A stretch of 64,000 bases of DNA, from the NCBI RefSeq assembly GCF_001460935.1, contig NZ_LN906597.1, positions 161,693 through 225,692 of the forward strand. The letters are read 5' to 3'. The notes under the pieces are model-generated. The model had not been told where the DNA came from, searched no databases, and saw only the letters and a program-made list of their open reading frames with translations. This document shows, piece by piece, positions 18,837 through 28,090 of this stretch (the first letter of the stretch is position 1; each line of letters begins with the position of its first letter). Source of the DNA: Candidatus Ichthyocystis hellenicum (GTDB lineage Bacteria > Pseudomonadota > Gammaproteobacteria > Burkholderiales > 2013Ark19i). The position numbers and the translations under genes were made by a program.

Positions 18837-19043
18837 CTAACGCGGAGGCAACGCCTGGCTACGCAATCGCTTGAAATGACGCTTAACAGCAGCAGCAAAA
18901 CGCCTCTTCCGAACTGCAGTCGGCTTCTCGTAATACTCGCGCGACCGAAGCTCAGTCAAGACACCTGCTTTCTCCACTGCCCTCTTAAAACGCCTAACAG
19001 CAGCCTCAAACGGCTCATTTTCCTTAACACGTACCCCTGGCAT
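18837..19043 (-). CDS. rpsU: 30S ribosomal protein S21
   Basis: Small basic ribosomal subunit protein involved in initiation. The 68-residue product starts [21 protein letters not shown] and ends in an Arg/Lys-rich tail, as the family does. The ATG at 19043 has an AGGAAGG ribosome site; a longer upstream frame has no support. It leads the macromolecular-synthesis operon rpsU-yqeY-dnaG-rpoD and is divergent from tsaD. Confidence 0.96.
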   Translation of the reverse strand: MPGVRVKENEPFEAAVRRFKRAVEKAGVLTELRSREYYEKPTAVRKRRFAAAVKRHFKRLRSQALPPR

Positions 19044-19089
19044 GCAAACCTTCCTAGAAAAAAAATACAAACCCCATTCAGTCTCAGTT

Positions 19090-19118
19090 AGTATGGAAGA
19101 CTGATTCAAAAATTGCAA
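19090..19118 (-). promoter_or_regulatory. Possible promoter of the rpsU operon
   Basis: On the minus strand TTGCAA (19118-19113) and CATACT (19095-19090) are 17 bases apart, about 46 bases before the rpsU ATG. Each box matches the sigma70 consensus at four of six positions. It lies in the only gap upstream of the operon. Confidence 0.4.
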
Positions 19119-19152
19119 TCAAGTATAACCAAATTATCAGACAGGATAATCC

Positions 19153-20226
19153 ATGAAATCCACCCCAAAAAACCCGCAAACATCCCACATAATATTAGGC
19201 ATCGAAACCTCGTGCGACGAAACCGGACTAGCACTATACGATACACGAAAAGGACTTTTAGCAGAAGCCCTATCATCACAGATTGACATACATGCTAAGT
19301 ATGGTGGAGTAGTACCAGAAATTGCATCACGAGATCATGCAAATAAAATCACATCATTATTCGACAGCATGTTTATGGCACCAAATATTTCTTTCAAAGA
19401 TATATCCATGATAGCTTACACCCGCGGTCCTGGACTAGCCGGCTCTTTAATGGTTGGAGCTGCATTCGCTCAGGGTTTGTCCTGGGCCAATGAAACCCCT
19501 CTGATGGGAATACATCATCTAGAAGCCCATCTCCTGAGCCCCATGATCAATAACACATCTCTGTCCTTTCCATACCTAGGGGTACTGATTTCTGGGGGGC
19601 ATACCCAACTCTTCTCCGTAATCAGTCTTGGTAAGTATGACCTACTTGGTGAAACACAAGACGACGCTATAGGAGAGGCTTTTGATAAAACAGCTAAATT
19701 ACTTGGATTGGGCTACCCCGGAGGACCGGCAATAAGCACCTTATCAAAAGAATTCACAGCATCAGTGCATCAAGAAATACAGTTACCACGTCCTATGATA
19801 CACAGCTCTAACCTCAACATGAGTTTCAGTGGCATTAAAACTGCCGTAAGATTAGTAGTACAGAAACTACCACAACCCATTACAAAAGATCACAAAATAT
19901 CCATCGCTTATTCATTTGAAAAAGCTTGTGTGGAAACAATTATAGAAAAAATAAGAAAAGCCTGTGACCAAACCGGTCTCAAAAAATTTGCGGTTACCGG
20001 AGGAGTAAGCGCAAATCTCACCCTACGAAATAAAGCTAAAGACATGGCTGAAAAAAATGACTTGCAGTATTTCTTCCCTGAAAACCGCCTTTGCACAGAC
20101 AACGGAATCATGATTGCCCACGCAGCAGCACAGTACATGAAAATCGGCACAGAGTGGAATCGATGTTCAATTGCCAAACAACCACTAGTACTACCAAGAT
20201 GGCCCCTAGCAACCACAAATCCGTGA
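19153..20226 (+). CDS. tsaD: tRNA threonylcarbamoyladenosine transferase TsaD
   Basis: Transfers the threonylcarbamoyl group to A37 of ANN-reading tRNAs with TsaB and TsaE. The 357-residue product has the metal-binding HHLEAHLLSP motif, the N-terminal ETSCDETGLALYD and the phosphate loops GGVVPEIASRDH, ISGGHTQL and TGGVSANLTLR. The last ends in the LCTDNGIMIAHAAA signature. Divergent from rpsU, a classic neighbourhood. It ends four bases from the convergent GGDEF gene. Confidence 0.97.
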   Translation: MKSTPKNPQTSHIILGIETSCDETGLALYDTRKGLLAEALSSQIDIHAKYGGVVPEIASRDHANKITSLFDSMFMAPNISFKDISMIAYTRGPGLAGSLMVGAAFAQGLSWANETPLMGIHHLEAHLLSPMINNTSLSFPYLGVLISGGHTQLFSVISLGKYDLLGETQDDAIGEAFDKTAKLLGLGYPGGPAISTLSKEFTASVHQEIQLPRPMIHSSNLNMSFSGIKTAVRLVVQKLPQPITKDHKISIAYSFEKACVETIIEKIRKACDQTGLKKFAVTGGVSANLTLRNKAKDMAEKNDLQYFFPENRLCTDNGIMIAHAAAQYMKIGTEWNRCSIAKQPLVLPRWPLATTNP

Positions 20227-20230
20227 ACTA

Positions 20231-22222
20231 TCAACAAGCAGACTCACTCTGTTGCTTTCTATCGCCAAAATTTTCCACATCACCATCAAAACCACGCTTA
20301 GCAACATCATCGAGCTTTGGCTTTTTATCTTTTGTCATTTCACTATACATAGTATAGCAATTACACCCTGATTGCTTAGATTTGTACATAGCCTCATCTG
20401 CAACCCCAACCAAAACTTCCGCAGTGCTTCCATCTCTCGGGTACAAACTTACTCCAACACTGGCGTATATCTGCACATGCTGCCCACTGATCATGAGCGG
20501 TTCACCGACAGAATCAACAACTTTTTGAGCAACATCCTTAACATGGTCAACATTCAGTATGCTAGGTAGTAGAATAATAAACTCGTCACCGCCTAAACGA
20601 GCCACAGTATCGGAAGCACGCAGAACAGAACGAAGACGATACGCTGTCATCTCTAGAACACGATCACCAACACTATGTCCTAGAGTATCATTGACAAGCT
20701 TAAAACGATCTAAATCAAGCATTAAAACAGCCAACTCACCATCATAGCGATCAAATTGACGAATTGCTTGTTGCAGGCGATCCGTAAATAAGCGCCGGTT
20801 AGGCAATCCAGTCAGCTCATCATGCATTGCAAGATATAACATGTGATCTTCTATTTCTTTACTGGGAGTAATATCAGTCGCCATTCCCGCAATACCCATC
20901 AAAGCGCCATCCAAAGACCTAATTGGGGACAAACTTAACTTAATTAACTTTACATCCCCATCCGGGTGAAGCATATTTACTTCTTGTTCAAACATTGTTC
21001 CTAATTCAATTACTTTAGTTAACACATTCTCGTCAAAGGAGTTTTCACCATCGTGATTAATAATATCTCCGACATATGATCCAATCAAATCATCCGAATA
21101 TCTCCCCAAAACTCTCATTGAACCCCGCGGGTTGGCATAGGCAAAACAAAAGTCGTTATCCAGATAAAATACCAAATCCTTGGAGGCCTCAACCAACCCC
21201 TGATACATAGCTTGCTGTTTACGAACACGATCTTCAACAATCATCCTCTCTGTCAAATCGGATATAATCCAAACAATCCCCTCTTCCTCCTTTGCACCTA
21301 AATCCTTAATTGGACTACAAACTACCCCCACCCAAAAATTCCTACCATCAGAATAAACAGCCTCTACCTCCATTGTTTCTTGATTGGAACGCCTATCGTC
21401 GGAAAATTTAATCATAGCCGAATAGAGTTTATGTAGAACATCTGAATCCAGAAATAACTTATCGATATTTTTTCCTATTATCTCCGACATTTCATAACCA
21501 AACATTCTTGAAACATAATCATTGGCATTTACTATTATTCCTTTTCTGGAAACAATAATCCCGTTTGGAGCCGCATCAAAAATAGATTTTTGCCTTTCAA
21601 ACAACGCCTTGTTTTCGTAAAATACACGCATTCCCTTTGCTACCACTTTATATTGCCTAAGGTAATACACAGCCAAAATTGGAACCATGATTATGCTCAT
21701 AACACCCAAAGCTCTAACAGCTTTGTCGGGATGAAAAATTTGGGCTATGCCTATAGGCAAAACTACACTGGGCATATAGAAGAAAAAACCCATTGCAGTA
21801 TACAAAAGAGTGAATGCCGTACCCATAGCCAAAACGGCACTTATAGAGGTGTACATCATTTGCCAAGAAATAGGTAATATGGCTGAAAATTTCACCAACC
21901 CCAAACTGATCGCTAGAGCACTGACCATGCCAACTACAGAATGCACAACTTCAAAACGTTGCAAATTACTCTCCAAAGTGCATCGTTTTAAGGAAATAGC
22001 GACAAAAACCCTAGCAGTTGCCAACAAAATAGCCAACACCACCCATGAAAGAACCGAAATTTTGTGATTACTCTCCAGCATTGGTATGCACATACCTATA
22101 ATCAAAGGTACTGTAATAAACCAAGACGTAGAAACAAGTTGACCTGTTTGCAACAAACGGTCCAAATAAACCATCCTGTCAACATAGGAAATATTAGACT
22201 GAGAATGCATATAGACACACAA
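20231..22222 (-). CDS. Membrane PAS-PAS-GGDEF diguanylate cyclase
   Basis: Predicted to make c-di-GMP from two GTP. About six membrane segments fill residues 35-190. Two PAS domains follow (about 210-320 and 335-455), then a GGDEF domain. The catalytic RLGGDEF is at residues 542-548, and the inhibitory RxxD site (RASD, 535-538) sits five residues before it, so product feedback is likely. There is no EAL domain. The first codon is TTG at 22222; an ATG at 22210 is equally possible and neither has a good ribosome site. The signal sensed by the PAS domains is unknown. Confidence 0.92.
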   Translation of the reverse strand: MCVYMHSQSNISYVDRMVYLDRLLQTGQLVSTSWFITVPLIIGMCIPMLESNHKISVLSWVVLAILLATARVFVAISLKRCTLESNLQRFEVVHSVVGMVSALAISLGLVKFSAILPISWQMMYTSISAVLAMGTAFTLLYTAMGFFFYMPSVVLPIGIAQIFHPDKAVRALGVMSIIMVPILAVYYLRQYKVVAKGMRVFYENKALFERQKSIFDAAPNGIIVSRKGIIVNANDYVSRMFGYEMSEIIGKNIDKLFLDSDVLHKLYSAMIKFSDDRRSNQETMEVEAVYSDGRNFWVGVVCSPIKDLGAKEEEGIVWIISDLTERMIVEDRVRKQQAMYQGLVEASKDLVFYLDNDFCFAYANPRGSMRVLGRYSDDLIGSYVGDIINHDGENSFDENVLTKVIELGTMFEQEVNMLHPDGDVKLIKLSLSPIRSLDGALMGIAGMATDITPSKEIEDHMLYLAMHDELTGLPNRRLFTDRLQQAIRQFDRYDGELAVLMLDLDRFKLVNDTLGHSVGDRVLEMTAYRLRSVLRASDTVARLGGDEFIILLPSILNVDHVKDVAQKVVDSVGEPLMISGQHVQIYASVGVSLYPRDGSTAEVLVGVADEAMYKSKQSGCNCYTMYSEMTKDKKPKLDDVAKRGFDGDVENFGDRKQQSESAC

Positions 22223-22452
22223 TAAATAAATGGTTTAATTTCTACGATGAGTAAACAATAACTGATGGAATGGTACTACATGCTTGGAAAATCACTGATC
22301 CCACCCCTATAATAATAATGACAAAGACAGCATATAGTGATGACTGTTGAATCAAAACATTGTGTCACTATCTATACGTTAAAATGCCATATGAAAACAA
22401 TAAATTAGTCACGTTATCAATGTATGTAATGCTGTTTTAGTGTCAGAGTGAT

Positions 22453-23805
22453 ATGATTGACCGCTTAAGAAAAAACACCTTTAGGAAACAGAAAGATCGG
22501 GATCTAATGATAACCTGTAATTGTTATTCTTTTGATGACTGTGCGGCGGCGGGGGAAGATTCTCAAGAAGCTAGCCATGATGACAGCTGCTATGTGGAAC
22601 AAGAAACACAGTCCCTTTGGGCAAGTAATGGGAAAACTTATCCTATAGAAGCAAATGTGGTAGTCAAAAATGAAAACCCCAAAAAAGAAAGCGACTCCGC
22701 AAATATCGGAGATGCTGTGCGGCAATTCAGTTTGTCATGGCTCCGAAAAATTACTCTCTCCCATTATAGGGTTTATCACGGAGCTGCGATTATAGGATCA
22801 CACACCTCTACAACATGCTCTATAGAACCATCTACTAAAGCCATCGAAAAACTCCGTTCACTGTGTCATAAAGAAGGATCTTTCCTTAACCACTCATCCC
22901 CGAAATCAATACTGCTAAGTGCGATAAAAAACTTGGTAGTTTCTTCAAGTGATAGTTTTAGCGAGAAATATCTATGCGACGAAATCTCGTTAGAATTACT
23001 CCCCAGAAAGGTTGAAAAAGTATTAACCCTGGTAAGAGAGATACCCTCAGAGCACCTGGAAGATGAAAGTATAGTTGTAGAAACTGCTAAAAAGTGCCTA
23101 TCCATTTTGCAGAAGGGAAGACACTATGCCGATGATGAAAGTGATGAACAAGAAAGTTTCAGAAAAAAACTGGAAATCTTGGAATCAATGGTAAAACTCT
23201 ATATGCAGGAAGAAATGCAGGATGGCCAAGGTAACCCTAAATCCGTTGCAGAAAAACTGGAAAGTTTAGACTGCATAATGCAAGAGTACATGGATAGGAT
23301 GGTACATAAACACAGTAAACACAGGCTTGGAAAGCAAACCTTACAATCAATAATATTGGAACATATAAGCAGAGAGAGAGCACGCGCATGCCAGGATAAA
23401 CCGATAGTCGTTATGGAAGAAAAACAGGAGAACTTAGCCCCACCGGTAGAATCAGAATCATTTATGCACAAATACATGGGGAAACAAGAGCAAGAAAAAA
23501 GTAAAAGCAGTAATGAAAGTACCGATTGCGATGCAATTTCCATTCAAAAGATGTGCCCCTTCCCGCCATATGAAGATAAAACAGACAGCAAAGAGAGGTT
23601 ATTAGGAGACAAATATTGTGATACTTTCTCGTTTTCAGAAGTATCTGAGCACTACCCATCACACAAAATGAATCTACTTAAAAAAGCAAGAAAGCTAATG
23701 TGCCCAAACTTTGAGACAGGCGCCATACTCATGGTTATCATCGTGATAGCCATCCTATCCGCCGCATTCATAGCATTTACCATAAGGTTTGTAATTGAAA
23801 AGTAG
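22453..23805 (+). CDS. Orphan protein with a C-terminal membrane anchor
   Basis: I do not recognise this 450-residue protein. It has a Cys- and acid-rich N-terminus (CNCYSFDDC near residues 22-30) and a long charged helical middle, with possible coiled coil at about 220-320 where LES..YMQE-like segments recur. One hydrophobic helix lies at the very end (about 421-446) followed by EK, giving a tail-anchor layout. There is no signal peptide. It is divergent from the GGDEF gene and four bases from convergent murA, where such a gene is not usual. A type III effector or an envelope-anchored protein is possible; no evidence decides. An ATG at 22507 is an alternative start. Confidence 0.75.
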   Translation: MIDRLRKNTFRKQKDRDLMITCNCYSFDDCAAAGEDSQEASHDDSCYVEQETQSLWASNGKTYPIEANVVVKNENPKKESDSANIGDAVRQFSLSWLRKITLSHYRVYHGAAIIGSHTSTTCSIEPSTKAIEKLRSLCHKEGSFLNHSSPKSILLSAIKNLVVSSSDSFSEKYLCDEISLELLPRKVEKVLTLVREIPSEHLEDESIVVETAKKCLSILQKGRHYADDESDEQESFRKKLEILESMVKLYMQEEMQDGQGNPKSVAEKLESLDCIMQEYMDRMVHKHSKHRLGKQTLQSIILEHISRERARACQDKPIVVMEEKQENLAPPVESESFMHKYMGKQEQEKSKSSNESTDCDAISIQKMCPFPPYEDKTDSKERLLGDKYCDTFSFSEVSEHYPSHKMNLLKKARKLMCPNFETGAILMVIIVIAILSAAFIAFTIRFVIEK

Positions 23806-23809
23806 CCAA

Positions 23810-25087
23810 TCATCCTGGAATGCACTGCTCCATCTCGTATTTCTTCACAACAGCGCCCAGGGCCGCCAGTTTTTCTGGCATAGATTCGTACCCCCGCTCA
23901 ATAAAATCCGCTCTTTGAATAGTACTAGTACCTTCTGCACACATAGCAGCAATAACAAGTGCCGCTGCTGCACGAAGATCAGGAGCATTAACAATACTTC
24001 CTCTCAACAAGTACCCCCCATTAATACAAGCAGTATCCCCTTCAATAGATACACGACAACCGAAACGCCGCAACTCTGGAACATGGATGAACCGACCCTC
24101 AAAAATTTTCTCTGTCACACGAGAAAAACCAGAAGCAACTGTATTCACAACCATGAACGGTGCCTGCAAATCCGTAGGAAAGCCAGGATACGGTGCTGTT
24201 ACAATATCGACACCAGAAAGTTTCATAGAGGACTTCATGTAGATAGTACTCTCATCATAAACTTTAACTACACAACCCGCCGCACGAAAAGCATCAAGTA
24301 CATCATTTGAAAGGTATGGACAAGCATCTCTTAGCACCAACTCCCCACGGGTAGCCGCAACAGCACACAAATAGGTTCCTGCCTCAATTCTATCTGGCAT
24401 AACTTTGTACTCCACACCGGATAGTGATGAAACCCCTTTAATGCGAATCGTAGGAGTGCCTGCACCTTCTATGTCAGCACCCATTTGATTAAGGCATTTA
24501 GCTAAATCAACAATCTCAGGTTCACAAGCTGCCCTATTTAAAACAGTTACCCCATCGGCCAAAACTGCAGCCATCATCAAATTCTCTGTTCCCGTAACTG
24601 TCACACAATCAAATACAACATAGGAACCAGACAATTTGGTGCATGAACCCAATATACTATCGCCCAAGTGATCAAAAATCACCCCCATTCGAGACAAAGC
24701 TTTCAGATGCTGATCAATTGGACGCTGACCAATAGCACACCCACCTGGCTCGAGAAACTCCACGCGACCTAGACGAGCTAAAATAGGACCTATGACCAAA
24801 ATAGAAGCACGCATGTCACGAACCAAAGAAAGGGGAACAACACAGCTAGTCAGTTCTTTAGCGGACAAACTCAACGAATGAGCCGACTGCCACCTCACAT
24901 CAACACCCAAGGCACGCAAGAGAGCTATCATTGTCTCAACATCCCTCAATCGAGGAACACCATGAAAAACAACGGAAGATGACGTTAGCAAACAAGAACT
25001 AAGCAGTGGAAGAATCGCATTCTTAGAACCAGAAACATCAATCTCGCCCTTTAAATTCACTCCACCTTTCACGCAAAAACAGCTCAT
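23810..25087 (-). CDS. murA: UDP-GlcNAc enolpyruvyl transferase MurA
   Basis: First committed step of peptidoglycan synthesis: adds enolpyruvate from PEP to UDP-GlcNAc. The 425-residue product has the N-terminal SGSKNAILPLL motif and the catalytic cysteine in GGCAIGQRPIDQH, so it should be fosfomycin-sensitive by family rule. YPGFPTDLQAP and the C-terminal RGYESMPEKLAALGA also match. It overlaps the bolA stop by ATGA and ends the long mla operon, the usual betaproteobacterial order. Confidence 0.97.
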   Translation of the reverse strand: MSCFCVKGGVNLKGEIDVSGSKNAILPLLSSCLLTSSSVVFHGVPRLRDVETMIALLRALGVDVRWQSAHSLSLSAKELTSCVVPLSLVRDMRASILVIGPILARLGRVEFLEPGGCAIGQRPIDQHLKALSRMGVIFDHLGDSILGSCTKLSGSYVVFDCVTVTGTENLMMAAVLADGVTVLNRAACEPEIVDLAKCLNQMGADIEGAGTPTIRIKGVSSLSGVEYKVMPDRIEAGTYLCAVAATRGELVLRDACPYLSNDVLDAFRAAGCVVKVYDESTIYMKSSMKLSGVDIVTAPYPGFPTDLQAPFMVVNTVASGFSRVTEKIFEGRFIHVPELRRFGCRVSIEGDTACINGGYLLRGSIVNAPDLRAAAALVIAAMCAEGTSTIQRADFIERGYESMPEKLAALGAVVKKYEMEQCIPG

Positions 25088-25335
25088 TTAGCACTTCTCT
25101 CCCACTCTAACGGCGTAAAGGTTCTCAAAGAAAGGGCATGAATAACATCTGCTGCAATACGATCACCTAGACCAACCATGACCAAGCGGTGACGACGAAG
25201 CAAGGTCAATCCATCAAATCGCTTGCTCACAACTACAGCAGAAAAATGACGACCATCAGCACCATCAACAGTCACAAAAGAATCTTCATCTTCCAAAACT
25301 TGCATTATACAAGAGCGAACATCCTCAGGAGTCAT
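25084..25335 (-). CDS. BolA-family protein (IbaG-like)
   Basis: An 83-residue BolA-fold protein; relatives bind monothiol glutaredoxins and iron-sulfur clusters. The core FSAVVVSKRFDGLTLLRRHRLV matches the family helix-turn-strand, with the conserved RH pair, and the C-terminal ALSLRTFTPLEW is typical of the murA-linked IbaG branch. It overlaps murA by four bases. Its exact job here is inferred only from family. Confidence 0.9.
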   Translation of the reverse strand: MTPEDVRSCIMQVLEDEDSFVTVDGADGRHFSAVVVSKRFDGLTLLRRHRLVMVGLGDRIAADVIHALSLRTFTPLEWERSAK

Positions 25336-25344
25336 AAAAAAATC

Positions 25345-26100
25345 CTATTCCCTCAGACGGTAACCAGACGCCAAGATACAGTAATTGAAAATAGAGATGC
25401 AAACAAAAATAACCAAAAGAACAACGAAACCACGGTGAGGATCGCAGTCAGAATCACCTAAAAAACCAAATCTTACCCCATCAACCATGAAAAAAATAGG
25501 ATTAGCCAACAAAAAACGCTGAAAAATGGATGGCAATTTTGAAAAAGGGAAAAACACCGCTGACAAAAAGGTCAGCGGAAATACGACAAAGCTATTGAAA
25601 AAAGCATGATGATCAAAATCCCTACCCCATATCCCCGCGGTAAGACCTAATCCACCCATAATGGCAGAACCCAAAAGAGAAAACCCTATGAGGTAAAATG
25701 GCTCTTTTATCGTTATACTAGAGAACATCATGGAAGATAACAAAACAAAAAGTCCTGCTATCAGTGCCCGAAAAACACTGGCTAAAACATAAGCAGAATA
25801 AAATCCCCACGGCCCTATCGGAGCCATCAACAAAAAGTGTAGATTTCCTGTTACTTTTGCTAATATCAAGCTAGTTGAAGAATTCATAAAAGAAGTTTGC
25901 AACATTGTCATAATAAACAATCCAGGGATGAGAAAATCTACGTACCCCCATCCTTGCCATGAGAAACTGCTGTAGGCATTAGTTTGAGAAAAAACAACTA
26001 AATATAAAACAGAGTTAAAAGCAGGAGATAAAACTGTTTGACCAAATACGCGAAAAAACCTCAAACATTCCTTATAAAATAGTGTACCTACTTTCATCAT
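25345..26100 (-). CDS. yadH: ABC-2 type transporter permease (YadH-like)
   Basis: Membrane half of an ABC-2 exporter of unknown substrate. The 251-residue product has six hydrophobic segments and the ABC-2 signature region (GRDFDHHAFFNSFVVFPLTF, then FPFSKLP). It overlaps its ATPase partner by ATGA. The pair lies between mlaB and bolA, as in other betaproteobacteria. A lipid or polysaccharide substrate is possible but unproven. Confidence 0.9.
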   Translation of the reverse strand: MMKVGTLFYKECLRFFRVFGQTVLSPAFNSVLYLVVFSQTNAYSSFSWQGWGYVDFLIPGLFIMTMLQTSFMNSSTSLILAKVTGNLHFLLMAPIGPWGFYSAYVLASVFRALIAGLFVLLSSMMFSSITIKEPFYLIGFSLLGSAIMGGLGLTAGIWGRDFDHHAFFNSFVVFPLTFLSAVFFPFSKLPSIFQRFLLANPIFFMVDGVRFGFLGDSDCDPHRGFVVLLVIFVCISIFNYCILASGYRLRE

Positions 26101-27011
26101 AATACATCCCTCATCGTGGGTTGCATAATCCGCACATACAAATCCTCCAAACTCATACGCCTAACTAGAAGATGATAAATCCCAAGAGGAACTAAATCTG
26201 TCAACATTGAGACCAGCTGATCATATTGGTCCAAAATCAAATGATAACGACCCTCTTCATGGTTTTTCAAAAAATGTTTCCACTGCTCAGGCAACAACAC
26301 TCCATCTGGCAATAAAAACGATACAGACATCGATCCACCCTCATTAAGATCACCAAGGGAACCTACTTTAATTAACGAACCATTACGCATAAATGCCAAT
26401 CGATCGCACAACAACTCTGCTTCAGCCAAATAATGTGTAGTCAAAACAATAGTATGGCCATCTTTATTAAGGCGCTTTATGAATTTCCACAATGACAACC
26501 GATGCTCTACATCAACCCCCGCGGTTGGCTCATCGAGCACAATAACAGGTGGACGATGAACAAGGGCCAACGCTACCATAACTCGGCGTTTCATCCCCCC
26601 AGACAAACGACCCATCATCTGTTTTTCTTTTTCAGACAAACCAAGCTCATACAATAGCTCATCGATCCAAGCACCATTAGATCTAACACCACACAAGCCA
26701 CTCTGAAGCTCCAAAGCTTCACGAACCTTTAAAAAGGGATCGTAAACTAATTCCTGCGGCACAACACCCAACAACCAACGAGTATCAACAGAGGAAACAC
26801 TAACCAAACGTCCATCAATTTTAATAGTTCCAGAAGAAGGTTTAACTAATCCCGCCATAAGGCTAATCATGGTTGTTTTACCAGCACCATTAGGACCCAA
26901 CAACCCAAAAACCTCAGATCTACGTATAGAAAACGTAACATCATTCAAGGCACAAAATAAACCGTAAAATTTGGTTAGATTATTAACTTCCAATATTGTA
27001 GAATCAGTCAT
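26097..27011 (-). CDS. yadG: ABC transporter ATP-binding protein (YadG-like)
   Basis: Energises the YadH-like permease. The 304-residue protein has Walker A GPNGAGKTT (about residues 38-46), the ABC signature LSGGMKRRV, Walker B VIVLDEPTAGVD and the switch histidine in TTHYLAEAE. A C-terminal extension of about 80 residues follows the nucleotide domain, as in other ABC-2 partners. It is joined to mlaB upstream by an ATGA overlap. Confidence 0.92.
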   Translation of the reverse strand: MTDSTILEVNNLTKFYGLFCALNDVTFSIRRSEVFGLLGPNGAGKTTMISLMAGLVKPSSGTIKIDGRLVSVSSVDTRWLLGVVPQELVYDPFLKVREALELQSGLCGVRSNGAWIDELLYELGLSEKEKQMMGRLSGGMKRRVMVALALVHRPPVIVLDEPTAGVDVEHRLSLWKFIKRLNKDGHTIVLTTHYLAEAELLCDRLAFMRNGSLIKVGSLGDLNEGGSMSVSFLLPDGVLLPEQWKHFLKNHEEGRYHLILDQYDQLVSMLTDLVPLGIYHLLVRRMSLEDLYVRIMQPTMRDVL

Positions 27012-27307
27012 ACGGTGACGTTCTTATGATGGGTAGAAGCTTTATCGAAAAGAAGAGCGCGGACGCCGTACAAATCCGACAGTGAAAGCAGCTCATCAGA
27101 AAAATTGCAAAATTCGACGTCGCGCTGTCGCCGACATGAGAGCAAAAACAGCAATACCAAAGAGTCCCACACCAGTAATCCTCCGCCATCAACGCAGGAA
27201 AATTCTAGTGAAGAAACGCGCTCGGTGATGACAGACAATTCATGGGCAACGAGCTGCATGGTCCATTGTCCCTCTAGGAAAAGACAATCCTCCCTAAGAT
27301 ACCACAC
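27008..27307 (-). CDS. mlaB: STAS-domain protein MlaB
   Basis: Small cytoplasmic STAS protein that binds MlaF and tunes the Mla transporter. The predicted product is 99 residues. Similarity is weak by eye (VSSLEFSCVDGGGLLVWDSLVLLFLLS fits the strand-helix core), so the call leans on its place after mlaC. I chose the GTG at 27307: AGGAGGG lies eight bases upstream, inside the end of mlaC. A GTG two codons upstream is too close to that site. It overlaps mlaC by 14 bases and yadG by four. Confidence 0.75.
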   Translation of the reverse strand: MWYLREDCLFLEGQWTMQLVAHELSVITERVSSLEFSCVDGGGLLVWDSLVLLFLLSCRRQRDVEFCNFSDELLSLSDLYGVRALLFDKASTHHKNVTV

Positions 27308-28061
27308 GTTCACTACCCTCCTTCTTAATTTGACGCAAAAACACCATAACTCCATCGAACCCTTTTGTTTGATAAACAGACTCCAATTGCTGGCGATAAC
27401 TGGAAATCAAACTTATACCTGATACCGAAACATCATATATCATCCACCTACCATCAATACGCAAAAGGTAATAATCAACCCTTGTGGCATGATCAGGCTG
27501 TCCGTCACTAACAGACGTACGAACAATAGACTGACGATCATTAGTATCGGAACTAACAACAGAAGATTTGAATCCTAAAAATCTCGACAACCCAGCTGAA
27601 TAATTTTGAAACAACAGCCCCCGAAATTCATCTATCAATTTGCGCCTTTGATCTATGGTCAACCCTCCCCAATTGCGACCAAAAGCCAACGCTGTCATGC
27701 GCGAAAAATCAAAATACCTAGCAGAAACTTCCAGGCCGTGATCAACCACTTCACGCTGCAAAGACCTATCGACCTTACTTTTTTTCAACAAAGTAAGAAA
27801 ACGATCCGAAAGGCACTCTATAAGCAACGCAGGAGTTTTAGCAGACTGTCCACCATCTTCATCCTGACAATGAGACAACTCCGACCACAGCATCGAATTT
27901 TCGGAAGATGGCTTATTTGCTAAAACAACTCCCTTTTTGACTTCCTTAACACCCTTCTTGTCCAGATCAGAAAAAGAACCAGCAGTTCTGGCAAAAACAT
28001 CTGATACCAGCAGCAACAGTAAGGACACCAAACACAAACCGCACAGCCTTCTTAAAATCAT
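27294..28061 (-). CDS. mlaC: Periplasmic phospholipid-binding protein MlaC
   Basis: Ferries phospholipids between MlaA at the outer membrane and the MlaFEDB complex. A signal peptide (LCLVSLLLLLVSDVFA) is followed by a long low-complexity stretch (about residues 30-75) and the MlaC domain (SARYFDFSRMTALAFGRNWGG; VDYYLLRIDGRWMIYDV; ISLISSYR). At 255 residues it is longer than the usual 210, the surplus being the N-terminal linker. Part of the mlaFEDAC run. Confidence 0.92.
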   Translation of the reverse strand: MILRRLCGLCLVSLLLLLVSDVFARTAGSFSDLDKKGVKEVKKGVVLANKPSSENSMLWSELSHCQDEDGGQSAKTPALLIECLSDRFLTLLKKSKVDRSLQREVVDHGLEVSARYFDFSRMTALAFGRNWGGLTIDQRRKLIDEFRGLLFQNYSAGLSRFLGFKSSVVSSDTNDRQSIVRTSVSDGQPDHATRVDYYLLRIDGRWMIYDVSVSGISLISSYRQQLESVYQTKGFDGVMVFLRQIKKEGSERVVS

Positions 28062-28090
28062 TACTCATCCTTTCTTGTTTTGCAACTGAA

